Of a DNA stretch of 64,000 nucleotides, positions 14,173 through 23,867 are shown in pieces. Under the pieces are notes generated by a model. It was not told the origin of the DNA and did not search any database. It saw nothing but the letters and a program-made list of their open reading frames with translations. The translations under genes were made by a program, and so were the position numbers. The first letter of the stretch is position 1, and each line of letters opens with the position of its first letter. Source of the DNA: Atherinomorus stipes (lineage: Eukaryota > Chordata > Actinopteri > Atheriniformes > Atherinidae); contig JALJCO010012620.1 in NCBI GenBank assembly GCA_023101725.1, forward strand, positions 1-64,000, written 5' to 3'.

Positions 14173-14620
14173 TTTACACTGGACACCAGAGCCAGCACTG
14201 GTATTTACACTGGAGACCAGAGCCAGCACAGGTATTTACACTGGAGACCAGAGCCAGCACTGGTATTTACACTGGAGACCAGAACCAGCACAGGTATTTA
14301 CACTAGAGACCAGAACCAGCACTGGTATTTACACTGGAGACCAGAACCAGCACTGGTATTTACACTGGAGACCAGAGCCAGCACTAGTATTTACACTGGA
14401 CACCAGAACCAGCACCGGTATTTACACTGGAGACCAGAGCCAGCACAGGTATTTACACTGGACACCAGAACCAGCACAGGTATTTACACTGGACACCAGA
14501 ACCAGCACTGGTATTTACACTGGAGATCAGAACCAGCACTGGTATTTACACTGGACACCAGAACCAGCACTGGTATTTACACTGGACACCAGAACCAGCA
14601 CAGGTATTTACACTGGACAC

Positions 14621-14987
14621 TAGTAGCATTTATACTCTGGAGTTTTTCCCTTACATTTGTCTTGGTTGTTTCCTCCTGACTGGAACATGTCTTCATACGG
14701 AGCAGGATTTGGGGCCACTGAAGGAAAAAAAATCTGAGAAAAAAGTCAGAATTTTGACTTTTTCAGAAATTGAAAAAAAAAATCCTGATAAAAATATATT
14801 TTCTTAAATGTTCTGGGGAAAAGTCTGATTTTTTTTTCTTTAGTGGCCTTAATCCTCCTCGTAATTTCCATATTTTCATGCCTGTTTGTTGGTTTGAATT
14901 TATTAAAAAAATTAGTCACTTTATTTTAATGAAACTTTATTAAATATGAGCTGAAAAAGTTTCTGTAAAATATTCTCACAACCATCT
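14621..14987. other. AT-rich spacer, no gene seen
   Basis: The array stops within a last partial unit. The following sequence is AT-rich, with short runs of the AAAGTCAGAATTTTGACTTT type that are internally palindromic and common in fish repeats. No open frame or regulatory element can be supported. Confidence 0.5.
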
Positions 14988-15450
14988 ACACTGCAAAACT
15001 CAAATCTTACCAAGTATATTTTTCTCATTTCTCGTCAAAATATCTCATCACACTGAAAATAAGACAAAATTACCTGAAGAGAAACATTTCAGTGACATAT
15101 AAGAACTTGTTTTAAGGCGATGCATTAAAAGAAGTTTCAAGAATTTCGTTTCGAGAATTCAAGAATGTTGCTTGTTTTATCGGCAGAATTATTTTGCTTA
15201 ATACAAACAAAAAAATCTCGGCCACTCTTAAAATTAATTTAAAAAAAAGTTCTAGTTTTTTGCTGAAAAGACTTAGATTATAATAATAAGAATAATTATA
15301 ATAATAATAAGATGCATTGCATTAAAACAAGTTCTTATATGTCACTGAAATGCTTCTCTTTCAGTAATTTTCTCTAATTATTAGTGTGATGAGATATTTT
15401 GACGAGAAATGAGAAAAATCTACTTGGTAAGATTTGAGTTTTTGCAGTGT
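14988..15450. mobile_element. Non-autonomous DNA transposon (MITE) with long terminal inverted repeats
   Basis: The left end (CACTGCAAAACTCAAATCTT from 14,989) is the reverse complement of the right end, which finishes TTTGCAGTG at 15,449. The match continues inward for about 130 bp with indels, through a TCATTTCTCGTCAAAATATC segment and the ACATATAAGAACTTGTTTTA region near 15,100 and 15,320. The centre is AT-rich with a TAATAA microsatellite near 15,285-15,310 and no coding potential. I could not define a clear target-site duplication, so the superfamily is left open. Confidence 0.85.
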
Positions 15451-15785
15451 TACTACAGTCGTTCTATGTGCGCATATAAGCAGTTCATTTTGTAGCAAGC
15501 TGATGTTATTTCACAAAATAATATTTAGATATTGAATGCAAGATAAAGACATTTTTCAAAGATCAAACATCGAACATCTACTACATACTATTTATAAAGT
15601 GCATTTGTTGCTCGCATGCACAGTAACAAAAATGAAAATATAAAAAGAGTATTCAGGCATCTGGGGCACCAGAAATGTACCATAAAATGACAGAAAAACT
15701 ATAAAAATACAGTTTATAAGTTTACTTTTACAGGATTTCATTGTTTCATTATCGTAATTTAATGTTTAATGAAGGATATTAATGT
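15451..15785. other. AT-rich unique spacer
   Basis: AT-rich sequence with no repeat unit, inverted repeat or open frame that I can recognise. Confidence 0.4.
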
Positions 15786-15793
15786 GTAATAAT

Positions 15794-16051
15794 TAGGGGT
15801 GTCTGATATCATCGGCCGATATTGGCATTAAAATGTGGTATTTGAAAATGTCTGTATCGGTTTGCTGGACTGATATTTTGAGATTTTGTTAGTAAAAAAT
15901 TAAGGATATTTTGGGATCTTTGCTTTCGGAGCAGAATATAATTTTATCTCTCAGAATTTGAGAGATACAACCTCACAGTTGTCCGGATATCGGAATTTAA
16001 GAGTTGGACAATATCGGATATCGGTAAAAAAGCCAATATCAAACATCCTCA
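15794..16051. mobile_element. hAT-like MITE with 8-bp target-site duplication
   Basis: A 258-bp element flanked on both sides by GTAATAAT (15,786-15,793 and 16,052-16,059), a perfect 8-bp duplication as expected for hAT transposons. The ends are imperfect inverted repeats: TAGGGGTGTCTGATAT on the left, and TGAGGATGTTTGATAT as the reverse complement of the right end. Inside are GATATCGG/CCGATATTGG-type motifs that recur as decayed pieces at 23.5, 25.4, 46.8 and 48.5 kb. No transposase is present. Confidence 0.85.
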
Positions 16052-16059
16052 GTAATAAT

Positions 16060-16444
16060 GATTATTCTGCCGATAAATACTGTAAAATACAGCTGGAATT
16101 AGTGGTGGGTGGATCAGTACAAATATAAATATTTATATTGATACCACAATTGATACGAGTGCGATTATAACGATACTTTAAGGTAAGTCTTGAAAACCAT
16201 CAGAATCTTCATAATCATGGAGGATGAAGTGGTTTCTGGTGGATCCGGTTCTCTGCTATGACGAGGCCTCCATGTTCCCTGAAGCAGCTTCTCTCACTGA
16301 GATAAAACCACATTCAGACTTTTAAACGGCTCCAGTTTGTGTCTGATTATAAAATCCAACACGGAAGCTTTAAACTATCACACACTTCAGAAATAAGGAG
16401 ATGTGGATTTTAGGATCCAGTTCACCTCGGTGACCAGGTATCTA
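16060..16444. other. AT-rich unique spacer
   Basis: A short GATAC/ATCGTTATAA-type stretch at about 16,110-16,180 may be another transposon end. Otherwise no recognisable feature. Confidence 0.4.
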
Positions 16445-18017
16445 CAGCGAGTACAGAAAGTATTCAGACCACTTCAAACTTTCACTCTTTGCTTCATCGC
16501 AGCTAAAATCATAAAAGTTCATGTTTTTCCTCATTAATGTCGCTCAGCATCTGGACAGAAAAAACAGAATTATAGACATTTATCCAAATGTATTAAAACA
16601 GAAAAGCTGAAATATGACATGGTGCTAAGTATTGAGTACTTTCTCAGTACTGAGTAGAAGTACTTCTGAGCTGGTACAGCCATGAGTCTTCTTGGGAATG
16701 ATGCAACAATGTTCCACATCTGGATTTGGGATCTTCTGGTTCTTCTTGCAGATCCTCTCCAGTTCTGTCAGGTTGGATGGTGAACGGTGGTGTTCAGCCA
16801 TTTTCAGGTCTCTCAGAGATGCTCAGTTGGGTTTAAGTCAGGGTTCTGGCTGGGCCGGTCCAGAATGGTCCAGAGTTGTTCTGATCCACTCCTTTGTTAT
16901 TTCAGCTGTGTGTGAGGGTCATTGTCTTGTTGGAAGGTGAACCTTCGGCCCAGTCTGAGCTCCTGAACTCTGGAAGAGCTTTTCTTCCAGGATCTCTGTA
17001 CTTGCCGCATTCATCTTTCCTTCAACTGCAACCAGTCGTTCTGTCCCTGCAGCTGAAAAACACCCCCATACCATGATGCTGCCACCACCGTGCTTCACTG
17101 TTGGGATGGTATTGGGCAGGTGATGAGCAGTGCCTGGTTTTCTCCACACATACCGCTTAGAATGAACTCCAGAAAGTTCAATCTTGGTCTCATCAGACCA
17201 GAATCTTATTTCTCTCAGTCTGGGAGTCCTTCATGTGTTTTTGGCAAACTCTATGCGGGCTTTCATATGTCTGCACTGAGGAGAGGCTTCCATCGGGCCA
17301 CTCTGCCATAAAGCCCCGACTGGTGGAGGCTGCAGTGATACTGACTTTATGGAACTTTCTCCATCTCCCTACTGCATCTCTGGAGCTCAGCCACAGTGAT
17401 CTTTGGCTTCTTCTTTACTCTCTCACCAAGGCTCTTCTCCCACCATTGCTCAGTTTGGCTGGACGGCCGGGTCTAGGAAGAGTTCTGGTCCCAAACTTCT
17501 TCCATGTAAGGACTATGGAGGCCACCGTGCTCTTAGGAACCTTTAGTGCTGCAGAAACTCTTTTGTAACCTTGTCCAGATCTGTGTCTCACCACAATTCT
17601 GTCTCTGAGCTCCTTGGACAGTTCCTTCCACCTCATGATCCTCATTTGCTCTGACATGCACTGTGAGCTGGAAGCTCTTATATAGACAGGTGTGTGTCTT
17701 TCCTAATCACGTCCAATCAGTTTCATTAAACACAGCTGGACTCCAATGAAGGAGTAGAACCATCTCAAGGAGGATCAGAAGGAACGGACAGAATATGAGT
17801 TAATATGAGTCACTGCAAAGGCTCTGAATACTTATGACCATGTCATATTTCAGTTTTTCTTTTAATAAATTTACAAAAATTTCTACATTTATGTCTTTTT
17901 CTGTCCAGATGGAGCTGAGTGACATTAATGAGGAATAACATGAACTTTTGGTTTTTAGCAAATGGCTGCAATGAAACAAAGAGTGAAAAGTTTACGGGGG
18001 TGTGAATACTTTCACTG
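16445..18017 (-). mobile_element. Tc1/mariner-type transposon, nearly full length, inactive
   Basis: A 1.57-kb element between TA dinucleotides (16,443-16,444 and 18,018-18,019). The inverted repeats are long, roughly 190-210 bp: left end CAGCGAGTACAGAAAGTATTC and right end reverse complement CAGTGAAAGTATTCACACC. They share inner blocks such as TTCATGTT, CCTCATTAATGTC and TGAAATATGACATGGT. A broken transposase lies between them on the minus strand. The length and TA flanks fit Tc1/mariner; the long repeats resemble the IR/DR type seen in fish. Confidence 0.9.
16690..17657 (-). pseudogene. Tc1-like transposase, frameshifted and with stops
   Basis: Starts with ATG at 17,657 (minus strand). The first 80 codons encode the paired-like helix-turn-helix DNA-binding region (WKELSKELRDRIVVRHRSG, then a second helix around KVPKSTVASIV) and a GRPAKLS linker resembling the family's GRPR-type motif. 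That frame closes at 17,415. The catalytic core resumes in another frame at 17,149 with [14 protein letters not shown], the strand that precedes the second catalytic aspartate in this family. The NPDLNPTEHL stretch just before the third acidic residue lies near 16,830-16,860 but is followed by stops. A functional protein would be about 340 residues; this copy cannot make one. It sits inside the inverted repeats of the element at 16,445-18,017. Confidence 0.9.
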
Positions 18018-18537
18018 TAACTATCTGATAATGGACAGTGATTTTATTTCAGTTTCTGACCACCAGTGCAGGACAGGCCTCTGACAGCGTCCACGTTTTT
18101 ACAGCATCCTCTGTAGAGCTGCAGTATGTTTGAACACCAGAAAACATCTACACTTAGCTGAGAACGGAACAGGAGGAGCTGCAAAGCATGATGGGAAATA
18201 TCAGAACAAACCCGCCGCAGGACCAACCACACGATCTCACAGAAATATTAGAAATGTACACAGATAAATGAGGCACGTAAGTCTGTGTCTCCACCAACTT
18301 ATTCAGAATGACAAAGCTTTCTGTGGGCGGGGCCAGCTCTTGGCCAATCAGAGCCAATCAGAATAGTGGGCGGGGCATGCTTCGGCACACCCACATGCAC
18401 TTCTATAAAAAATCTTTACAGATACGGTCAGACTTATTATTCAGTTTACTTCCATTATATCACCGATTTAACAAAAAACCTGATAAAACTGCAAAGTTAC
18501 AGAAAATCTTTTTACTGTTTTTTAACAGTGTGAGATG
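18018..18537. other. Unique spacer, no gene seen
   Basis: Mixed-composition sequence. It contains two GGGCGGGGC boxes (18,324-18,375) around a CCAATCAGAGCCAATCAGA stretch, a combination of GC and CCAAT boxes, but no transcript-like sequence follows. GCATGATGGGAAAT at 18,186 recurs as an inverted pair near 58.86 and 59.09 kb. Confidence 0.4.
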
Positions 18538-18545
18538 AAAGCTGA

Positions 18546-18759
18546 ATCAGAATCAGAATCAGAATCAGAAAAACTTTATTGTCATTGTACCGGCGTCCCA
18601 GTGCAATGAAATTCTTTTCCAGTACAACCCGTCCAAGACTACACAGACAGTAGACACAACACAAACAGAACCGGGCAGACTGAGGGTGCAGCCACACGAG
18701 CAGCGCACCCGTTTGCAGAGTGAAAAAGATATACATTGGGACAGGTGGGGAGAGGAGAA
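18546..18759 (-). mobile_element. 5'-truncated retroelement 3' end, flanked by 8-bp target duplication
   Basis: Flanked by AAAGCTGA on both sides (18,538-18,545 and 18,760-18,767). On the plus strand it begins with four TCAGAA-type hexamers, then AACTTTATTGTCATTGTA. Read on the minus strand it is a 3' tail ending in repeated TGATTC hexamers, as seen in several fish LINE families and the SINEs they mobilise. Only about 210 bp are present with no coding part. Which LINE family is uncertain. Confidence 0.75.
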
Positions 18760-18767
18760 AAAGCTGA

Positions 18768-19554
18768 CGGATTTTTACTGTTTTAACGTGATTGTTTTAC
18801 TCACATTTGCTCGGAGGAAGTTGTACTTTGAGTTGTGCTTCAGTTGAGCTGAAATTTTTCATCCCGTTCCACCTTAAATTGGTGTTTTACATCACAACAT
18901 CGTGCTGCATCTACATGCTGATGAAAAGCAGACTTACAGCGATGAGAAACAGATTTGATTTCTAGCTGAAAGTTGTGACTTTTACTCTGGTGACCAAACT
19001 GGAACTAAACCAGCAGAAATGCCAGTAATTATCACCGAGCCCCCATCAACACAGCGGCGGCCATTAATCTCTGGTTTCACTGTAAAATCATCCACAGGCT
19101 TCAAAAATCTGCAGCTTTGAAGAGATCACAGCAGCTAACGGCTAATTCTGATGAGACGTTCGCCTCGTCTTCCAGCCGCAACGTTGGCTGTTTGGGCTGA
19201 AAACAACTTTCATGTTGATTTCCTCAGAAGCCGCCCCCCATGTTTGGGCTGCTTTCTGACCCGATGCTGACTCCAACTGATTGCCAATCTGTGCAGCGCC
19301 ACATTTACGGGTGCATCCGGCCGTGCAGCGGGGCGGTTTATGTACACCTGATGAGTGACGTTCAGCACTTTCATCCCCACCGTCGGCTACAGATACAGAT
19401 CGCTCGTCCAGATCACAACTTCCTGCAGTTTTTCCAGTTCTAGGTTTTCTGGTGAAGCTAAAGCCTCATATTGAAAACACGATACTGCCAGAAGTATCGT
19501 CTCACCGTGACCCACATCTGAGCTTCAGTAACATCATTCCTGATCCGTCGGGTT
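18768..19554. other. Unique spacer, no gene seen
   Basis: Complex sequence of mixed composition, without a convincing open frame or repeat that I can name. Confidence 0.4.
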
Positions 19555-20760
19555 CAGGATGACGTTGGTCCACCTTTGCAGCTAGAACAGCTTCATCTTC
19601 TGGGAAGGCTGTCCACAAGGTTTAGGAGTGTTTCTGGGAATCTTTGACCATCTTCCAGAAGCACATTTGTGAGGTCACACTGATGTTGGACCAGAAGGCC
19701 TGGCTCTCAGTCTCCGCTCTGATTCATCCCAAAGCTGTTCTATGGGGTTGAGGTCAGGACTCTGTGCAGGCCAGTCCAGTTCCTCCACACCAGACTCTGC
19801 ATCCAGGTCTTCATGGACCTGCTTTGTGGTGCACAGTCATGTTGGAAGAGGGGGGGGGGGGCAGCTCCAAACTGGTCCCACAAAGTTGGGACATGGAATT
19901 GTCCAGAATGTCTTGGTATGCTGAAGCATTCAGAGTTCCTTTCACTGGAACTAAGGGGCCAAGCCCAGCTCCTGAAAACACCCCCACGTCATAATCCCCC
20001 TCCACCAAACTGGAACTAAGGGGCCAAGCCCAGCTCCTGAAAACACCCCCACACCATAATCCCCCTCCACCAAACTGGAACTAAGGGGCCAAGCCCAGCA
20101 CCTGAAAACACCCCCACACCATAATCCCCCCTCCACCAAACTGGAACTAAGGGGCCAAGCCCAGCTCCTGAAAACACCCCCACACCATAATCCCCCCTCC
20201 ACCAAACTGGAACTAAGGGGCCAAGCCCAGCTCCTGAAAACACCCCCACACCATAATCCCCCCTCCACCAAACTTTACACTTGGCACAATGCAGTCAGAC
20301 AAGTACCGTTGTCCTGGCAACCACCAAACCCAGACTCCTCCATCAGATTGCAGATGGAGAAGCGTGATTGGTCCTCCAGAGAACCTCCACTGCTCTAGAG
20401 TCCAGTGGCGGCTGCTTTCCACCACTGCATCCACGCTTTGCATCACACTTGGTGATGGATGGATGGATGCAGCTGGTCGCCATGGAAACCCATTCCATGA
20501 AGCTCTCTGTCACTGTTCTTGATCTGATCTGAAGGCCACATGAAGGTTGGAGGTCTGTAGTGATTGACTCTGCAGAAAGTTGGCCACCTCTTCTCACTAT
20601 GAGCTTCAGCATCACTGACCCGCTCCATCAGTTTACGTGGACGAACACTTCATGGCTGAGATGCTGTCGTTCCCAAACACTTCCATGTTCTTATAATCCA
20701 GCTGCAGCTGACTGTGGAATGTTTAGGAGCGAGGAAATTCTTTCAGAAATGTTTGTAGAA
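19555..20760 (-). pseudogene. Second Tc1-like transposase relic with internal tandem expansion
   Basis: A decayed Tc1-family transposase read on the minus strand. The catalytic-core signature [19 protein letters not shown] occurs at about 20,280-20,220. The N-terminal half lies at about 20,620-20,290 in several frames. The C-terminal region with the DLNPIEQLWDE-like stretch lies at about 19,800-19,700, where the plus strand reads AGCTGTTCTATGGGGTTGAG. A poly-G run at 19,851-19,861 and many frame breaks rule out function. This is a different Tc1 family from the one at 16,445. Its expected inverted repeats were not found at either end, so it is truncated. Confidence 0.8.
19944..20270. repeat. 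Five tandem copies of a 65/66-bp piece of transposase
   Basis: The segment beginning ACTGGAACTAAGGGGCCAAG starts at 19,944, 20,009, 20,074, 20,140 and 20,206, spacings of 65, 65, 66 and 66 bp; the last copy ends at about 20,270. The 66-bp copies differ by one extra C in a run (CCCCCC versus CCCCC). The duplicated piece covers the WGCF catalytic-core segment of the relic, and only the outermost copies join to the flanking transposase. Confidence 0.95.
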
Positions 20761-20799
20761 ACAGTCTGCATGATGAGCTGCTTCATTTCTACACCTGTG

Positions 20800-20925
20800 A
20801 CTTTTACAGAATTTTTATTCATTATTACTTTGGTCAATTTCATCTTATTTCACTGACAGATGATTTTTTTCTTCTTTAATTGGAGGGTGTGAATAATTTT
20901 AAAGAATGACTGTATATGTTTTTTT
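20800..20925 (-). mobile_element. Tc1/mariner-type inverted-repeat relic
   Basis: Reverse-complemented, this reads ACAGTCATTCTTTAAAATTATTCACACCCTCCAATTAAAG (about 20,920 down to 20,876) followed by AT-rich sequence. It matches the segment at 29,471 and, more weakly, 23,652, so one transposon end is present three times in the window. No internal coding part is attached. Confidence 0.65.
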
Positions 20926-21559
20926 TTTTTTAAAGTAAATTTAACCCTTTCATTCTGCACCCCTGTAGACATTCTGTGAATTTATTATGTTTTTTAAAAA
21001 TGATTGTTTTGATTAAAAAGTGGTAGCTATCACTTTTAAATGGACGGTTCAGTTCCCGGAGATAAAAGAGCGTAAAACGAGCTTTACTTCTGCGTAAAAA
21101 CCTGCTTTCCAGACCGGTGCCTCTAATGTTCTCCGGGGGATTAAAGTGGTTGCTGGTGACCACTTTTTGAGGATGAAAGCTGAGGAAATAGAACACAAGG
21201 CCAGATAGTTCAGACTCTGACTCATATCTCAGTATTTCCAAATAAAAAGAACCAAGTGCAGAAAAAAAATGTAATTACTTCTTTTTCTTTGTGTGATGCC
21301 TCAGAGGACGTAAAGGTAAAACGAAAAAAAAAGGCAAAACAAAACAAGGTGAAGCTGTTTTTCAGATTTCAGGAACAAACGGCAGTGACTTATAAAGAGT
21401 TGTAATTTCAGGGGTGTTCTCTTAATTAAAATGGATGTGATGTCTGAGAAACACCAACACACCTGTGATTCTGGCTTCCTGCCACGAGCATGACATGTAG
21501 AGACGATAGTTTCGTCCATCTGGCTGCTCTCACGTGACTTCACATGTGCATCTTTATTC
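20926..21559. other. Unique spacer, no gene seen
   Basis: AT-rich unique DNA. Short open frames on the minus strand lack any recognisable motif. Confidence 0.4.
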
Positions 21560-22240
21560 CGCTGCAGGATAATTATCCTCGGTGATTTTAATAACCGGAG
21601 CAACACGTGGAACAGAGAAGCATCAACCACCGCGTTCCACGTCTGTGGTTTGGTTTTATGTGCGGTTTCGGGTCATTTTGACAGCTTTGTGTCAGCTGTC
21701 CTTTGGCGGGAACAATAACAAGACGGGAACAGATAGTTCCCTCTTTGATATGGACGGCCTGTGGCCAGTCATTTAAGGGAAGATTTTCTATATGAATTAA
21801 TTACAAATGCTTGGAAATGTCAAGTATAGATAAAGCTTAATACCCCGTCTCCTCCCTCCTGCAACAGAGAAGCTTTTAAATGGCTCTCTGCCAGCCCCTA
21901 TCTGCCAAACGACACCAAGGTTACCGGGAGAAGCTGAAATATTCATAATATATGCAAAACCACCACCGTCCATGGACGCTGTTCATTGGAATTCAAGAGC
22001 GAGCTTCAAACCTTTGACAACTGCTTAAGTAATTAGTTGCTGGGAGAGCACCCCCCCCCCCCCCCCCCTTCCTCCTGATGCTCAGCAGCTGAATCTGGCA
22101 AGTAAATATTAGAGCATTTTATCTTTCCCAGTTTGATAGTGTAATTGAATGCGTAAACTCTGAATGCATCGGAAGATTGTTTGGTTTGAGTAAATTTCTG
22201 TGAATTTACCAGCTGACTTTGTTCAAACTACAAATTCCTG
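21560..22240. other. Complex unique DNA, possible conserved non-coding element
   Basis: High-complexity sequence rich in homeodomain-type TAAT/ATTA cores (for example ATGAATTAATTACAAATGC near 21,793, and AAGTAATTAGTTGC near 22,027) and ATATGCAAA octamer-like sequence near 21,950. It has no repeat structure or sensible open frame apart from a C18 run at 22,051-22,068. The texture resembles vertebrate regulatory DNA. That is an impression only; conservation cannot be judged from one genome. Confidence 0.3.
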
Positions 22241-23392
22241 CACAAAAAAACCCAGTCAGGTTGAATTTTGAGTTGTTTTTTTCGGGGTGGTGCAGCTTTC
22301 GGTGCGCGCGGCTCCGGATGCATTATTAACCCAGACAACAAAGAACAACATGTTGTGTGCAGGAACAATAGCAGGACTGGCTGTTGAACACGGGCCTGCT
22401 GCATCCTCGCGCGCCGGTCAAGGCTGGAAGCTGCTGCACAATGAGAATTATGCCCGAACTGGAGCGCAGCCAAAGCGCGACCCCCCCGTGCCTAACGCAT
22501 TACCCCCGCTCATTCATCTGAACAGAGCGTGTTTTTGTGTTTACTAAGCATGATTCACGTCTAATTAAAGGGAAATAATTATACTTCAAAGGAGCCGGGA
22601 GGCAGACAGTGAGATGCATCACGTGACCTGACAGATATTTCAGCTCATTTCATGTTTTAGAAATGACGAAAGTTGCTGCTGCTGCAGGAGGAAACGTCCT
22701 GCCAGCTGTGACGTCTCTGAGCGGGGCTGCCTTCAGCAGCCATGGCTGGGGTGAACAATCGGACCACCCCCCCTTTTTATGAGCACAAGTGTCCTTGTCC
22801 TTGGTGAAGCCAAGGTCGCCGCGTTCCCTCCTCTCCCCCCCGCTGTGGCCGTTCATTTGGGCCGATGATGGCTCCAATAACATCTCCATCACATTAAAGC
22901 CGGGCCGAGGAGATGTTAACGCCCCCCCACAGCTGCGGGGGGGTCGCTCATGTATTACAACAAGTGCTTTTAAAGAGTGTGCTGCACGTGAAGCTCTTAA
23001 CACGCTGGATTTTCAAGTTGTGACAGTTCAAGGGAAGCAGCGCTGTTAACATATTCAGAACGGCGCGGCTGCAAGGCCGTTCCTCCAATTCCTCTCCGCC
23101 CCCCCCCCCCCAAGGCTGCTGGGCTGTTTTTCAAAGGAGATTACAGAGGAATGCTTTAAACACTCGACTGAAAAGCAGAGTCCAATAAAAGGATAACAGC
23201 AGCATGAATAGATGGATAAAATGTAAAGTTTTGTATCATTATGCAGCTTTAATAATTAAATGGATTATAACGGCTGTTAATCCTGCAAAGACCACAGCGC
23301 CGAAGAACTGAAGAGCTGTGAGAAAAGAAAAGGAAAAAGGGCCAGAAAATGTCTTTTTTCTGTGGTTTTCCTGTCATTTAATTAAAAACGTG

Positions 23393-23393
<1 letters not shown>
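22241..23393. other. Complex unique DNA, no gene seen
   Basis: GC-richer sequence, with C and G runs near 22,481, 22,766, 22,921 and 23,099. Around 22,850-23,040 it resembles non-coding regulatory DNA more than an exon. Open frames here are short and overlap on both strands without recognisable domains. Confidence 0.35.

Positions 23394-23431
<38 letters not shown>
23394..23431. repeat. (CAT)n microsatellite
   Basis: About 12 uninterrupted CAT/ATC triplets. Confidence 0.98.
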
Positions 23432-23651
23432 TGGACGGAGGAAGAGAGAAGAAACAAAAAGAACAGTTTTCTCCTCCATCAGAAAACAAAGCAGCCAATC
23501 AGCTGGAGGGATAAATAGAAACTGCTTCCATATTGTTTTTTATTTACCGATATCCAATATACCGATATCCAATATACCGATATCGTCCAACTCTTGATTT
23601 CCAATATCCAATATCAACCAATGCCGATATATGCAGATTCTGAGAAATATG

Positions 23652-23715
23652 ACCACAGTCGTCTTCAAAATTCTTCATACGCTCCGATTAAAAAAAAAAG
23701 GCTACATTCACAAAA
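23652..23715 (+). mobile_element. Tc1/mariner-type inverted-repeat relic
   Basis: ACAGTCGTCTTCAAAATTCT and the following bases match the transposon end at 29,471 (ACAGTCGTCCTCAAAATTAT) with scattered substitutions, followed by a similar AAAAGGCTA(A/C)ATTCACAA stretch. It sits inside the hAT-like relic, so it inserted after it. Confidence 0.6.
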
Positions 23716-23867
23716 GTATTTAGTAGTGCAGGGAAAAAGTATCAATACACTGAAATATCACCATTTTTTCATATGCTGATATCATATTGACATTTTAAAA
23801 CGTGATAAGATCTACTTTATGTTACGAAATCTCACAGGTTTTCATGAAATCTCACATGATTTTGTAT

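Larger units (their letters stand above)
4999..14620 (+). repeat. 31-bp minisatellite, about 310 copies
   Basis: Tandem units of 31 bp with core ACACTGGACACCAGAACCAG followed by a variable stretch ending in GGTATTT. Recurrent variable sites: GGACACC or GGAGACC; AGAACCAGC, AGAGCCAGC, AGAACTAGC or AGAACTGGC; and ACTGGT, ACCGGT or ACAGGT. None of the three plus-strand frames of the unit has a stop, so a frame of 1,021 codons (4,903-7,968) runs through it with a 31-residue period; this follows from the unit length and is not evidence of a gene. The repeat is regular except at about 7,430-10,030, where units lose or gain bases. Confidence 0.97.
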
